Assembly (NCBI RefSeq): GCF_024666525.1
Contig: NZ_CP088294.1
Span: 2,728,001-2,792,000 of the forward strand
DNA: 64,000 nucleotides
Direction of reading: 5' to 3'
From: Pseudomonas sp. J452
GTDB lineage: Bacteria > Pseudomonadota > Gammaproteobacteria > Pseudomonadales > Pseudomonadaceae
Positions 56,801-64,000 of this stretch are shown here, one piece after another (position 1 is the first letter of the stretch; the number at the start of each line of letters is the position of its first letter). The notes beneath the pieces were generated by a model. It was given only the letters and a program-made list of their open reading frames with translations, was not told the origin of the DNA and did not search any database. The translations under genes and the position numbers were made by a program.

Positions 56801-58810
56801 GACGGTGGCGGCATCGGCGACGGCGACTGGCGCGTCATTGGCCGGGGTGACGCCTACGGTCACGGTGACCGGATTGGAGACCTGGCCGCTGGCGTCCTTG
56901 ATGGTGTAGGTGAAGCTGTCGCCGGTGGTCTCGCTGCCGTTGTGCTGGTAGCTGACGGTGCCGTCGGCGTTGACGGTGATGGTGCCGTTGGCTGGGTCGG
57001 CAGTGATGACGATGCTGCTCAGGTCGAGGCCGTCATCGCTGTCGCTGTCGTTGTCGGCCAGATCGATCAGCACGCTGCCGCCTTCGGCGACGGTGGCGGC
57101 ATCGGCGAGGGCGACCGGGGCATCGTTGCTTGGGGTGACGCCGAGGGTGACGGTGACCGGGTTGGAGGTCTGGCCGCTGGCGTCCTTGATGGTGTAGGTG
57201 AAGCTGTCGCCGGTGGTTTCGCTGCCGTCGTGCTGGTAGCTGACGGTGCCGTCGGCGTTGACGGTGATGGTGCCGTTGGCCGGGTCGGCGGTGATCACGA
57301 TGCTGCTCAGGTCGAGGCCGTCATCGCTGTCGCTGTCGTTGTCGGCGAGGTCGATCAGCACGCTGCCGCCTTCGGCGACGGTGGCGGCATCGGCGACGGC
57401 GACTGGCGCGTCATTGGCCGGGGTGACGCCTACGGTCACGGTGACCGGATTGGAGACCTGGCCGCTGGCGTCCTTGATGGTGTAGGTGAAGCTATCGCCG
57501 GTGGTCTCGGAGCCGTCGTGCTGGTAGCTGACGGTGCCGTCGGCATTGACGGTGATGGTGCCATTGGCCGGGTCGGCGGTGATCACGATGCTGCTCAGGT
57601 CGAGGCCGTCATCGCTGTCGCTGTCGTTGTCGGCGAGGTCGATCAGCACGCTGCCGCCTTCGGCGACGGTGGCGGCATCGACGACGGCGACCGGGGCGTC
57701 GTTGCTCGGGGTGACGCCGAGGGTGACGGTGACCGGGTTGGAGGTCTGGCCGCTAGCGTCCTTGATGGTGTAGGTGAAGCTGTCGCCCGTGGTCTCGGAG
57801 CCATTGTGCTGGTAGCTGACGGTGCCGTCGGCGTTGACGGTGACGGTGCCATTGGCCGGGCCACTGGTGATGACGATGCTGGCCAGATCGAGGCCGTCGT
57901 CGCTGTCGCTGTCGTTGCCAGCGAGGTCGATCAGCACGCTGCCGCCTTCGGCAACGGTGGCGGCATCGGCGACGGCGACTGGCGCGTCATTGACCGGGGT
58001 GACGCCGATATTGACCACCAGGGTGTTGAGTCCCCCCCGGCCATCGCTGACCTGGACCTGGAAACTGTCCGGACCGTTGTAATCGGGGTTGGGGGTGTAC
58101 AGCCAGCTGCCATCCGGGTTCAGGGTCAGTTGGCCATTGTCCGGTGCGTCGAGCAGGCTGAAGGTCAAGCTGTCGCCATCTGCATCTTCGAGTTGGAAGC
58201 TGCCTTCGAACGGCGTGTCTTCGGGGGTCTCGACGTTGAGTGAACCACCTGGCGGTGGGGTGTTCTCAGCGGCTGGTGGCGTGGCGTCTGTGGCGGCTGC
58301 GGTTGCAGGCGTGGGTGCGGGCGTCTCGTCTTCGATGGCCACGAAAGCGTTATCCAGGCCTTCGGTGACAAAACCTACCGTCGGATCAAGCTGCTCTGCG
58401 GTTTCGCTGAGCAGCACGAAGCTGTGGCCACCACCGATTCCCCCAGCACCGCCGCCGGCGCCACCGGCACCCGGGCCGGCCGCAGTGGCAGCCAGCTCAG
58501 CGGTGGGGTCGACACCCGCGGCGATGGCTTGTTGCAGCTCTTTTACCGCGAGTTCGTCCTCGGATGGGGGCTGGGTCGCCTGCGTGGGCTGGGTATCGGT
58601 TTCGGTGTTGGCGAGCCACTGGCTGTTCTGACCGATTTCGAGCTCTTGGCCACCCTGCATTTGCAGGCTGAGCATGCCTTGTTGTCCGGTCATGACCTGA
58701 TCGCCGCGGAACAGGCGATCGCCCTCAACGAGCAGGCGTTGGATGCCTTCGGGTGAAAGTGCAATGACCTGACCGACAACGCCTTTGACGACCGCAACGA
58801 CATTGCTCAT
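50888..58810 (-). CDS. mapA: MapA-like second RTX adhesin with Lap retention module
   Basis: Surface adhesin of 2640 residues. The N-terminus (MSNVVAVVKGVVGQVIALSP) is a Lap-type retention module with a TAAG site (T109-G112), then a Gly/Ala linker like that of LapA. A cadherin-like domain is followed by seven 96-residue Ig-like repeats, a different linker region, five more repeats, a von Willebrand A domain (from about residue 1795, MIDAS DTSSS), and RTX nonapeptides (about 2470-2540, GGNDHLEGKGG) with the secretion tail. It is divergent from its own pump genes. ATG 58810 follows GGAGAG. By homology to MapA of P. fluorescens it should be a LapG substrate; the name is by analogy. Confidence 0.9.
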   Translation of the reverse strand: MSNVVAVVKGVVGQVIALSPEGIQRLLVEGDRLFRGDQVMTGQQGMLSLQMQGGQELEIGQNSQWLANTETDTQPTQATQPPSEDELAVKELQQAIAAGVDPTAELAATAAGPGAGGAGGGAGGIGGGHSFVLLSETAEQLDPTVGFVTEGLDNAFVAIEDETPAPTPATAAATDATPPAAENTPPPGGSLNVETPEDTPFEGSFQLEDADGDSLTFSLLDAPDNGQLTLNPDGSWLYTPNPDYNGPDSFQVQVSDGRGGLNTLVVNIGVTPVNDAPVAVADAATVAEGGSVLIDLAGNDSDSDDGLDLASIVITSGPANGTVTVNADGTVSYQHNGSETTGDSFTYTIKDASGQTSNPVTVTLGVTPSNDAPVAVVDAATVAEGGSVLIDLADNDSDSDDGLDLSSIVITADPANGTITVNADGTVSYQHDGSETTGDSFTYTIKDASGQVSNPVTVTVGVTPANDAPVAVADAATVAEGGSVLIDLADNDSDSDDGLDLSSIVITADPANGTITVNADGTVSYQHDGSETTGDSFTYTIKDASGQTSNPVTVTLGVTPSNDAPVALADAATVAEGGSVLIDLADNDSDSDDGLDLSSIVITADPANGTITVNADGTVSYQHNGSETTGDSFTYTIKDASGQVSNPVTVTVGVTPANDAPVAVADAATVAEGGSVLIDLADNDSDSDDGLDLSSIVITADPANGTITVNADGTVSYQHDGSETTGDSFTYTIKDASGQTSNPVTVTLGVTPSNDAPVALADAATVAEGGSVLIDLADNDSDSDDGLDLSSIVITADPANGTITVNADGTVSYQHNGSETTGDSFTYTIKDASGQVSNPVTVTVGVTPANDAPVAVADAATVAEGGSVLIDLADNDSDSDDGLDLTSIVITADPANGTVTVNADGTVSYQHNGSETTGDSFTYTIKDASGQTSNPVTVTVGVTPANDAPLIRVPDTQTTAEDTSKTFSLLMQNALGVFDAEQDNLSVTLSVEHGVLNIGLNLLGASHTGSGTTTLTITGSAAAINNAMAQLNYVPGADYFGPDNLQISASDGQTTVNDSVAITVTPVNDAPTTTPITLAAIAEDSGGRVITQAELLANGSDIESDNLVASNLAITAGNGSLTDLGDGTWLYTPAANDDSSVSFSYTITDDGTSNGLSDPKSVTASATLDISPVNETPVAVADAATVAEGGSVLIDLADNDSDSDDGLDLTSIVITADPANGTVTVNADGTVSYQHDGSETTGDSFTYTIKDASGQVSNPVTVTVGVTPSNDAPVAVADAATVAEGGSVLIDLADNDSDSDDGLDLSSIVITADPANGTVTVNADGTISYQHDGSETTGDSFTYTIKDASGQVSNPVTVTLGVTPSNDAPVAVADAATVAEGGSVLIDLADNDSDSDDGLDLTSIVITADPANGTVTVNADGTVSYQHDGSETTGDSFTYTIKDASGQVSNPVTVTVGVTPSNDGPVAVADAATVAEGGSVLIDLADNDSDSDDGLDLTSIVITADPANGTVTVNADGTVSYQHDGSETTGDSFTYTIKDASGQVSNPVTVTLGVTPSNDAPVAVADAATVAEGGSVLIDLADNDSDSDDGLDLSSIVITADPANGTITVNADGTVSYQHDGSETTGDSFTYTIKDASGQVSNPVTVTVGVTPVNDAPSADSASFNATQGGSPVVIALSGSDQDAGDSVESFRITALPEEGSLLLNGVAISAAAVATGTAIVTSTQIAAGLLTYQPNNSFDSQNDGPAPTFTFQAYDGESYSDPATVTLNVADATPTAIDDFASLTEGTQASTVNLVIMLDTSSSMVDAAYGGVISLPGGGTTTRFELAKDALENLINSYGNSLQNVMLVTFNGSATFQGWFDPSSAISTIQGLGTANGTDFDGALQQVQQNYGTPADVDHTYVYFVSDGFPATSLGLTSGSASVSASEREDWVDFLESNAIDAAYAVGIGSDLNSDYAKSNLDTVAWSPDPADNPALTWNSNDSLFYNPGDIVQASSTHNSNTIVVADPFDLESVLQGTVQVFEGELLNGSISGSIADNFGADGAATPKIVAVALDSDGNGVGDISASFDGTSYTLDLGATIGTLSINAVTGNYVFNPVAGFDIADDTSFKIRYTIEDADGSQDSATLNLTLRDSSEVNAYDNAAQAQVQQSTTLDGAAAIVLADFSSTNMSSTNGSQWAFDTSGNSSTTNVVGQGQTPTGAQWQLIGSATVGDTSDDGDADSELRITDSKTSDSDTSGSTVTTPTFTLAANQTASVSFFVDLDTDSSGNQFQSGDIFRWALVNSSGVEVQTGTLTAASSDGTITRTLTSGATSETYRLVFSLTDNTRAASGNKTAEVRIDDISLDIISTTTMNAPAITGNVIDNPNNHAGSSDAWGAQDSLGSEGAIVSAINGVGFSGSTNVTGLYGSLTISDTGQYTYTPFANVTNQGQSEAFSYTLTQPDLDSSTAQLVFDIVASPSTLTPISGDGALTGGSSTDVLLGGATADTLSGLGGNDHLEGKGGVDNLLGGEGDDILIGGTGNDNLWGEGGSDTFVWHAGDTGADVIKDFDLAQDKIDLSDLLQGEENASDIGDYIKLSASGDTLLVSSTGSLDATGSNADVSIQLEGVNLSEPSLNLGATPAAIINSLIAGSDPTVKLDH
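53845..55284 (-). repeat. mapA repeat array, five 288-bp units
   Basis: Five direct 288-bp units, each coding a 96-residue Ig-like domain (VTPxNDAP, VAEGGSVLIDLADNDSDSDDGLDL, less its ends, and TIKDASGQ). This is the C-terminal array in the protein. Confidence 0.9.
55968..57990 (-). repeat. mapA repeat array, seven 288-bp units with 576-bp super-repeat
   Basis: Seven direct 288-bp units. Between about 56200 and 57490 the units alternate in type (VALADAAT versus VAVADAAT), and the two-unit block of 576 bp is repeated with almost no base changes, sharing the same rare variants (GTTGGCTGGGTCGGCAGTG; GGCGAGGGCGACCGGGGC). This is the N-terminal array. Confidence 0.9.
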
Positions 58811-59407
58811 GAGGACTCTCCTTTGTCTGACTACAACAGGCTTCCGGGCCGGCTACCGCGAGGCGCCTACACCGACAGTTTTGTGAGGTGTGACATAAAA
58901 CAAGCGTCAAACTATTGTTTTATAGTTGTTTGCTATTGACTTTATGCCATTTTGTTGACCGAACAGGAATCATGCTAAACAATCAATCCTGTTATGTCAC
59001 TTTGCTATCGCAGGTGATTTTGGCAGTCTCCGATCAACGGTCATGGCCAGTTGCCATGCGGCGGCAGGCGGCGGCTGTGCTGGTTGACTGGTTGGTCATG
59101 ATTCATCTGGCAAGTGCCTGATTCTTTGAGTCTTCGCCTGGAACAAAGGCAGTCGAAGCAAAACTCTGCTCGGTGGTGTCGGTTGAGTGGTGGTGGATGA
59201 AAGGTTGGCGCTCAAGTGATTGTCGGGATTTTGCTGTCGGTTTACCGGCACTGTTCTGGCGGCTTTCAGGCGTGCACTACAGAGTCCCTGCAGGGGCGGG
59301 TTCAGGATGTGTCAGATTGTCTGCACCAGGGAAGGTGCATGGCCCATACAAGGAATGTCCGGGCTGAGTCGGCGGCGAGCTGCAGGTGCAGTACTTGCCG
59401 GATGTAA
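58811..59407. promoter_or_regulatory. Divergent mapA/mapB control region
   Basis: About 600 bases without a supportable gene. The mapA side (58890-59000) is strongly AT-rich, with the dyad AACTAT-TGTTTT-ATAGTT (58912-58928) and, on the minus strand, GTCAATA near 58934-58940, which equals one half of a FleQ site. Short readings of 60-70 codons on the plus strand have no ribosome sites and are not called. Confidence 0.5.
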
Positions 59408-61588
59408 GTGAAAAAGAACCGAGAGTGTTCCCGCGTGACCGCAGAAACCAGCCAGACCAAGCCAGTGGGTGATCCACGGGCGCGTTACGATGACCCCCTG
59501 CTGGACAGCCTGCTGTCGCTCTGTGCCCTGCACCAGCGCCCGGCTACCCGTGCCATGCTGACGGCCGGTTTGCCCTTGCCGGCGCAGCGCCTGAGTGCCG
59601 AGTTGCTGCCGCGTGCCGCTGCCCGTGCGGGTCTGCAGGGGCGCTGGTTGCGCCGTGAGCTGCAGCAGATTCCCGCCATGGCCTTGCCGGCCCTGCTGCT
59701 GTTGAAGGATGGCCGCAGTGCCATCCTGCTGGCGTGCGAGGCCGAACATGCGCGCTTGCTGCTCAGCGAAAGCGACGGTGGCGAGGTGCGGGTCAAGCTG
59801 GATCTGCTGCTCGCGGATTACTCCGGCGAGGTGTTCTTTGCCCAGCCGCGGCACAAGCACGATCTGGATCGGGAAAGCCTGATCCCGCGCACCCGCTCCT
59901 GGTTCCGCGACACCCTCAAGCGCTCGCGCTGGCTGTATATCGATGCGGTGGCGGCCAGCGTACTGATCAACCTGATCGGCCTGTTCGCTCCGCTGTTCGT
60001 GATGAACGTCTACGACCGGGTGGTGCCCAACCAGGCGGCGGCGACTCTGTGGGTGCTGGCCATCGGCATCTCCGGCGCCTACCTGTTCGACCTGCTGCTC
60101 AAGACCATGCGCGGTCTGTGTCTGGACCTGGCCGGCAAGAAGACCGATCTGATCATTTCCGCCACGCTGTTCGAGCGCATCGTCGGCATGACCATGAAGG
60201 TGCGCCCGGCGCGGATCGGCAGCTTCGCGCAGAACATCCACGAGTTCCAGGTGCTGCGCGACTTCCTCGCCTCGCTGACGCTGACCAGCCTGATCGACCT
60301 GCCATTCACCCTGCTGGTATTGCTGGTGATCGCCGTGCTCGGCGGCCATCTGGTGTGGATTCCGCTGCTGGCCTTCCCCCTGGCGCTGGGCATCGGCTGG
60401 CTGTTGCAGAAACCCCTGGCCGAGACCATGGAGCGCACCATGGCGCTGTCCGCCGAGCGCCAGTCGAGCCTGATCGAGACCCTCGCAGGGCTCGACGCGG
60501 TCAAGGTCAACAACGCCGAGAGCGAGCGCCAGTACCAGTGGGAGCAGACCATCGGCACCCTCAGCCGCCTGGAACTGCGCGCGCGCATGCTATCCAGCCT
60601 GGCACTGAACATCACCGGGCTGATCCAGCAGTTGGCCGGTGTGGTGATGATTGTCTGCGGCGTCTACCTGATCATCGCCGGCGATCTCAGCATGGGTGGC
60701 CTGATCGCCTGCTACATGCTCAACAGCCGCGCGCTCAGTCCGCTGGGCCAGCTCTCCGGCTTGCTCACCCGCTATCAGCAGGCGCGGGTGACCATGCTCA
60801 ATATCGACCAGATGATGGAGCTGCCGCAGGAGCACGAGGAGCACGAGCGGCCCCTGGCGCGTCCACAGCTGCGCGGCGCCATCGAGTGCCGTGACCTGGA
60901 GTTTCACTACCCGCAGCAGCAGGGCGCGGCGCTCAAGGACATCAGCCTGCAGATCCGCCCCGGCGAGAAGGTCGGCATCATCGGCCGCAGTGGTTCGGGC
61001 AAGAGTTCCCTGGCCAAACTGCTGGTCGGCCTCTACCAGGCCGACTCCGGCAGCCTGCTGGTGGACGGCGTGGACATCCGCCAGCTGGACGTCAGCGACC
61101 TGCGCCACAACATCGGTTATGTACCGCAGGACATCCAGCTGTTCAGCGGCAGCCTGCGCGACAACCTGGTCAGCGGCGCGCGCTACGTCGAGGACAGCCT
61201 GGTTCTGCATGCCGCCGAACTGGCCGGTGTGCACGAGTTCGCCCGGATCCATCCGCAGGGCTACGAGCTGCCGGTCGGCGAACGGGGGCAGCAGTTGTCC
61301 GGCGGCCAGCGGCAGAACGTGGCCCTGGCCCGTGCATTGCTGCTCGACCCGCCAATCCTGCTGCTCGACGAGCCGACCAGCGCCATGGACAACTCCGGCG
61401 AGGAACGCCTCAAGCAGCGCCTGCTGCCGGTGATCGCCGACAAGACCCTGCTGCTGGTCACCCACCGCACTTCGCTGCTCAGCCTGGTGGAGCGGCTGAT
61501 CATCATCGACCGCGGGCGCATCGTCGCCGACGGGCCGAAAGCCGAGGTGATGGATGCTTTGCGCGGAGGGCGGATCAATGTCGCTTGA
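59408..61588 (+). CDS. mapB: MapB-like type I secretion ABC transporter
   Basis: Second inner-membrane exporter ATPase, 726 residues from GTG 59408. Same plan as LapB: C39-like domain without catalytic cysteine (DPLLDSLLSLCALHQRP onward), ABC membrane domain (WLYIDAVAASVLINLIGLFAPLFVM), and ATPase with Walker A GRSGSGKSS, signature LSGGQRQ and Walker B PILLLDEPTSAMDN. It is divergent from mapA and coupled to mapC. The start is uncertain; GTG 59435 is also in frame and nearer the LapB start by alignment. It presumably exports MapA. Confidence 0.92.
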   Translation: MKKNRECSRVTAETSQTKPVGDPRARYDDPLLDSLLSLCALHQRPATRAMLTAGLPLPAQRLSAELLPRAAARAGLQGRWLRRELQQIPAMALPALLLLKDGRSAILLACEAEHARLLLSESDGGEVRVKLDLLLADYSGEVFFAQPRHKHDLDRESLIPRTRSWFRDTLKRSRWLYIDAVAASVLINLIGLFAPLFVMNVYDRVVPNQAAATLWVLAIGISGAYLFDLLLKTMRGLCLDLAGKKTDLIISATLFERIVGMTMKVRPARIGSFAQNIHEFQVLRDFLASLTLTSLIDLPFTLLVLLVIAVLGGHLVWIPLLAFPLALGIGWLLQKPLAETMERTMALSAERQSSLIETLAGLDAVKVNNAESERQYQWEQTIGTLSRLELRARMLSSLALNITGLIQQLAGVVMIVCGVYLIIAGDLSMGGLIACYMLNSRALSPLGQLSGLLTRYQQARVTMLNIDQMMELPQEHEEHERPLARPQLRGAIECRDLEFHYPQQQGAALKDISLQIRPGEKVGIIGRSGSGKSSLAKLLVGLYQADSGSLLVDGVDIRQLDVSDLRHNIGYVPQDIQLFSGSLRDNLVSGARYVEDSLVLHAAELAGVHEFARIHPQGYELPVGERGQQLSGGQRQNVALARALLLDPPILLLDEPTSAMDNSGEERLKQRLLPVIADKTLLLVTHRTSLLSLVERLIIIDRGRIVADGPKAEVMDALRGGRINVA

Positions 61589-62939
61589 GTCCTTCAAGGC
61601 GCAATTGCGCAGCTATTTCCAGGGCCGCGCCTCGCTTGACGGGCAACCCATGCCCGAAGTCCGCAAGGCCCTGGTGGAAGACGCCCCGCGCCTGGTGCGC
61701 CTGACCATCTGGAGCCTGATCGCCTTCTTCGCCTTCGGCCTGTTGTGGGCGCACTTTGCCGTGGTCGACGAAGTCACCCGCGGTGATGGCAAGGCGATTC
61801 CCTCGTCCAAGCTGCAGAAGATCCAGAACCTGGAGGGCGGCATCGTCGCCGAACTGTTCGTCCGCGAAGGCCAGGTGGTGGAGGCGGGCGCGCCGCTGCT
61901 GCGCCTGGACGACACGCGCTTTGCCTCCAACGTCGGTGAGACCGAGGCCGATCGTTTCGCCCTGCTGCTGCGCATCGAGCGCCTCAGCGCGGAGATCGAG
62001 GGCCGGCCGTTGAGCATGCCGGCCAAGGCGGTCGAGGCCGTGCCGCACCTGGCGGCCAGCGAACAGGCACTGTTCGAGAGTCGCCAGCAGCAATTGCGTG
62101 ACGAAGTGGCGGGGCTGGAAGAGCAGCTGATCCAGCGCCAGCAGGAACTGCGTGAATTCGCCTCCAAGCGCGAGCAGTACAGCCGCAGCCTCGGTTTCCT
62201 GCGTCAGGAGATCGAGATGTCTGAGCCGCTGGTGGCGCAGGGTGCCATGTCCCAGGTCGAGCTGCTGCGCCTGCGCCGTACCGAGGCGGAGAACCGTGGT
62301 CAGCTGGATGCCACCAGCCTGGCGATTCCACGGGCCGAGTCGGCGATCAAGGAAGTGCAGCGCAAGATCGACGAGACCCGTGGGCGCTTCCGCAGCGATG
62401 CGCTGACCGAGCTGAACGAGGCGCGTACCGAACTGAGCAAGATCCAGGCGACCGGCAAGGCCCTGGAAGACCGGGTCAACCGCACCCTGGTCACCTCGCC
62501 GGTGCGCGGCATCGTCAAGCAGTTGCTGGTCAACACCATCGGCGGGGTGATCCAGCCGGGCAGCGACCTGGTGGAAATCGTGCCGCTGGACGACAGCCTG
62601 CTGGTCGAGGCGCGCATCCGTCCGCAGGACATCGCCTTCCTCCATCCGGGGCAGAAGGCCGTGGTCAAGTTCACCGCCTACGACTACACCATCTACGGCG
62701 GTCTGCAGGGCAAGCTGGAGCAGATCGGTGCCGACACCATCACCGATGAGGAAGGCAACAGCTTCTACCTGATCCAGCTGCGCACCGACAAAAGCCACCT
62801 GGGGACTGAAGAGCGCCCGCTGCTGATCATTCCCGGCATGGTCGCCTCGGTGGACATCATCACCGGCAAGAAGAGTGTGCTGAGCTACCTGCTCAAACCG
62901 ATCATCCGCGCCCAGTCCGAGGCACTGCGCGAGCGCTGA
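61578..62939 (+). CDS. mapC: MapC-like membrane-fusion protein
   Basis: HlyD-family adaptor of 453 residues, parallel to LapC throughout: one membrane helix (IWSLIAFFAFGLLWAHFA), lipoyl half-motif LQKIQNLEGGIVAELFV, a long coiled coil, the second half VTSPVRGIVKQLLVNTIGG, and the barrel with YDYTIYGGLQGKLEQIGAD. The final residues (IIRAQSEALRER) nearly equal those of LapC. ATG 61578 overlaps the mapB 3' end by 11 bp and follows GGAGGG. No outer-membrane pore gene follows it. Confidence 0.93.
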   Translation: MSLESFKAQLRSYFQGRASLDGQPMPEVRKALVEDAPRLVRLTIWSLIAFFAFGLLWAHFAVVDEVTRGDGKAIPSSKLQKIQNLEGGIVAELFVREGQVVEAGAPLLRLDDTRFASNVGETEADRFALLLRIERLSAEIEGRPLSMPAKAVEAVPHLAASEQALFESRQQQLRDEVAGLEEQLIQRQQELREFASKREQYSRSLGFLRQEIEMSEPLVAQGAMSQVELLRLRRTEAENRGQLDATSLAIPRAESAIKEVQRKIDETRGRFRSDALTELNEARTELSKIQATGKALEDRVNRTLVTSPVRGIVKQLLVNTIGGVIQPGSDLVEIVPLDDSLLVEARIRPQDIAFLHPGQKAVVKFTAYDYTIYGGLQGKLEQIGADTITDEEGNSFYLIQLRTDKSHLGTEERPLLIIPGMVASVDIITGKKSVLSYLLKPIIRAQSEALRER

Positions 62940-62954
62940 GTGGCCTGCGTTTCC

Positions 62955-63154
62955 TCTCCCCCGGCTCCTCTCCCATTCTTTGTTTGTGAAGAGTGGGAGA
63001 GGGGTGACTATTGGTCCACGCCGTGAAGTTTCACCTGACGGTCGCAGGGCACGCTTGCGTCTCAACCAATACTTCAATGGGGCCGATCAATAGGCTTCAG
63101 GCATCGCAGGGACTGCCCCCTCTCCCATTTATGGGAGAGGGTTGGGGAGAGGGG
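62955..63154. repeat. CTCTCCC/GGGAGAG palindromes
   Basis: Two dyads: CTCCTCTCCCA...TGGGAGAGG (about 62973-63004) and CCCCTCTCCCATTTATGGGA-GAGGG (63117-63141), with a further GGGGAGAGGGG half. Same family as at 5846-5945. Confidence 0.7.
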
Positions 63155-63165
63155 CGGTGTCGAAG

Positions 63166-63218
63166 GTAGCCCGGATGCAATCCGGAAGTGGGATTGCCCC
63201 GGATTCCATCCGGGCTAC
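63166..63218. repeat. REP-like inverted pair after mapC
   Basis: GTAGCCCGGATGCAATCCGG (63166-63185) faces an inverted unit ending at 63218, with one base variant (GGATTCCATCC). It lies between mapC and the convergent dehydrogenase gene. Confidence 0.85.
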
Positions 63219-63237
63219 GGTCGGTGAAGGCGCTCGG

Positions 63238-64000
63238 CTACTCGACAAACAACTTCTGCACCGCCGAGAAGTCCAGCTTGCCGTTACCCTGCTTGAGCAA
63301 CAGGCGATACAGCTGCAGGGCCAGCGCGCCCATCGGCGTGCTGCTGGCTGTGGCTTGCGCGGCTTCCTGGGCCAGGCCCAGGTCCTTGGCCATCAGTTCG
63401 GCCATAAAGCCGCCGCTGTAACCCTTGCTGGCCGGTGCATTTTCCATCACCCCGGGCCAGGGGTTGTACTTCTCCAGGGTCCAGTTGCCGCCCGAACTCT
63501 GCCGCATGATCTCGGCCAGCACGGCCGGGTCCAGGCCGCTGGCCACGCCTAGGGCCATGGCTTCGGCGGTGCCGATCATCTGCACCGCGAGCAGCTGGTT
63601 GTTGCACACCTTGGCCACCTGGCCGGCACCGTCGGGGCCGGCGTGGAAGATGTTCTTGCCCATGGCGGCGAGAATCGGTCGTGCCTTTTCCAGGGCCTCG
63701 GCCTTACCGCCAACCATAAAGGTCAGGGTGCCGGCTGCCGCACCGGCGGTGCCACCGGATACCGGCGCATCGAGCAGGCCGATACCGCGCGCCGCCGCCG
63801 CCGCGTGTACCTTGCGCGCCGAGTCCGGGGCGATGGTCGAGCATTCCAGCACCAGGCTGCCGGGGGTGATCTGGGTCAGCAGTCCCTGGTCGCCCAGGTA
63901 CAGGCTTTCCACATGGCGACTGGCCGGCAGCATGCTGATCACGATCGTGGCATCGCGCACCGCGTCCACCGCACTATCGGCAGCCTTGGCGCCTTCGGCG
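63238..64000 (-). CDS. mmsB: 3-hydroxyisobutyrate dehydrogenase (partial, 5' end outside)
   Basis: NAD-dependent beta-hydroxyacid dehydrogenase of valine catabolism (3-hydroxyisobutyrate to methylmalonate semialdehyde). About 254 C-terminal residues are visible; the N-terminal nucleotide-binding glycine motif lies beyond the right edge. Family marks: ISMLPASRHVESLYLG, the substrate-binding DAPVSGGTAGAAAGTLTFMVGG, the catalytic lysine segment GAGQVAKVCNNQLL, and KDLGLAQEAA. The specific substrate is inferred; related enzymes act on other beta-hydroxyacids. Confidence 0.88.
   Translation of the reverse strand, partial: AEGAKAADSAVDAVRDATIVISMLPASRHVESLYLGDQGLLTQITPGSLVLECSTIAPDSARKVHAAAAARGIGLLDAPVSGGTAGAAAGTLTFMVGGKAEALEKARPILAAMGKNIFHAGPDGAGQVAKVCNNQLLAVQMIGTAEAMALGVASGLDPAVLAEIMRQSSGGNWTLEKYNPWPGVMENAPASKGYSGGFMAELMAKDLGLAQEAAQATASSTPMGALALQLYRLLLKQGNGKLDFSAVQKLFVE

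Noticed and set aside
53845-57990. Regular 288-bp spacing as a possible CRISPR or satellite array
   Set aside because: The units are coding Ig-like domains without short repeat/spacer structure.
53807-58243. Plus-strand open frame of 1478 codons opposite mapA
   Set aside because: It mirrors the 288-bp repeats of mapA in another frame, giving a monotonous Gly/Asp/Val product without domains. The minus-strand frame has the retention, vWA and RTX domains.
58915-59411. Several 60-70-codon plus-strand frames between mapA and mapB
   Set aside because: They overlap each other in different frames, lack ribosome sites and lie in the AT-rich promoter zone.

Overview
The window looks like a chromosomal segment of a Pseudomonas species. 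The evidence is high GC, a pseudomonad gene set (Lap adhesin system, FimV, Aer, AceK, DctA, RpoN-type promoters) and pseudomonad-style dispersed palindromes. I cannot name the species from sequence alone. No rRNA, tRNA, CRISPR array, prophage or intact transposase was seen.

Layout. 0-4.4 kb (minus strand): molybdate uptake (modB partial, modA) and assimilatory nitrite reductase nirBD, which has a sigma-54 promoter and an RNA leader ending in an intrinsic terminator just before nirB. 4.6-7.4 kb (minus): an arsenate-resistance operon arsR-GAPDH-arsJ. 7.6-14.6 kb (plus): dctA behind a sigma-54 promoter, aceK, a 44-residue ORF, the aerotaxis receptor aer and a DTW-domain tRNA-modification enzyme. 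14.6-36.1 kb: a full Lap biofilm system. It comprises the type I secretion genes lapE-lapB-lapC (minus), the divergent giant adhesin gene lapA (4234 aa), a small conserved gene, then lapG-lapD (minus). 36.1-42.5 kb: housekeeping and regulatory genes (DUF454, UPF0149, recQ, a membrane diguanylate cyclase, DUF2804, MarR). 42.9-50.7 kb: fimV, a SelW-like protein, an AT-richer island, a DMT exporter, a tRNA-binding OB-fold protein, an AraC regulator, and a metallophosphoesterase/glycosyltransferase pair. 50.9-62.9 kb: a second RTX adhesin (mapA-like, 2640 aa, minus) divergent from its own ABC transporter and membrane-fusion genes (mapB, mapC). 63.2-64 kb: the 3' part of a 3-hydroxyisobutyrate dehydrogenase gene.

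How it fits together. Both adhesins start with a Lap-type retention module containing a TAAG site, the motif cut by the periplasmic protease LapG. LapD has degenerate GGDEF and EAL motifs and, by analogy, holds LapG inactive when c-di-GMP is bound. The window therefore holds two adhesins, two inner-membrane export pumps, one outer-membrane pore (LapE), one protease and one c-di-GMP receptor. This suggests one switch controls two adhesins. An unrelated diguanylate cyclase with intact GGEEF and I-site lies nearby.

Non-coding structure is rich: two full copies and one remnant of a ~270-bp element with inverted ends, a second ~146-bp inverted-end element that supplies the recQ stop codon, several REP-like pairs, a second family of CTCTCCC/GGGAGAG palindromes, and long internal tandem repeats in both adhesin genes.
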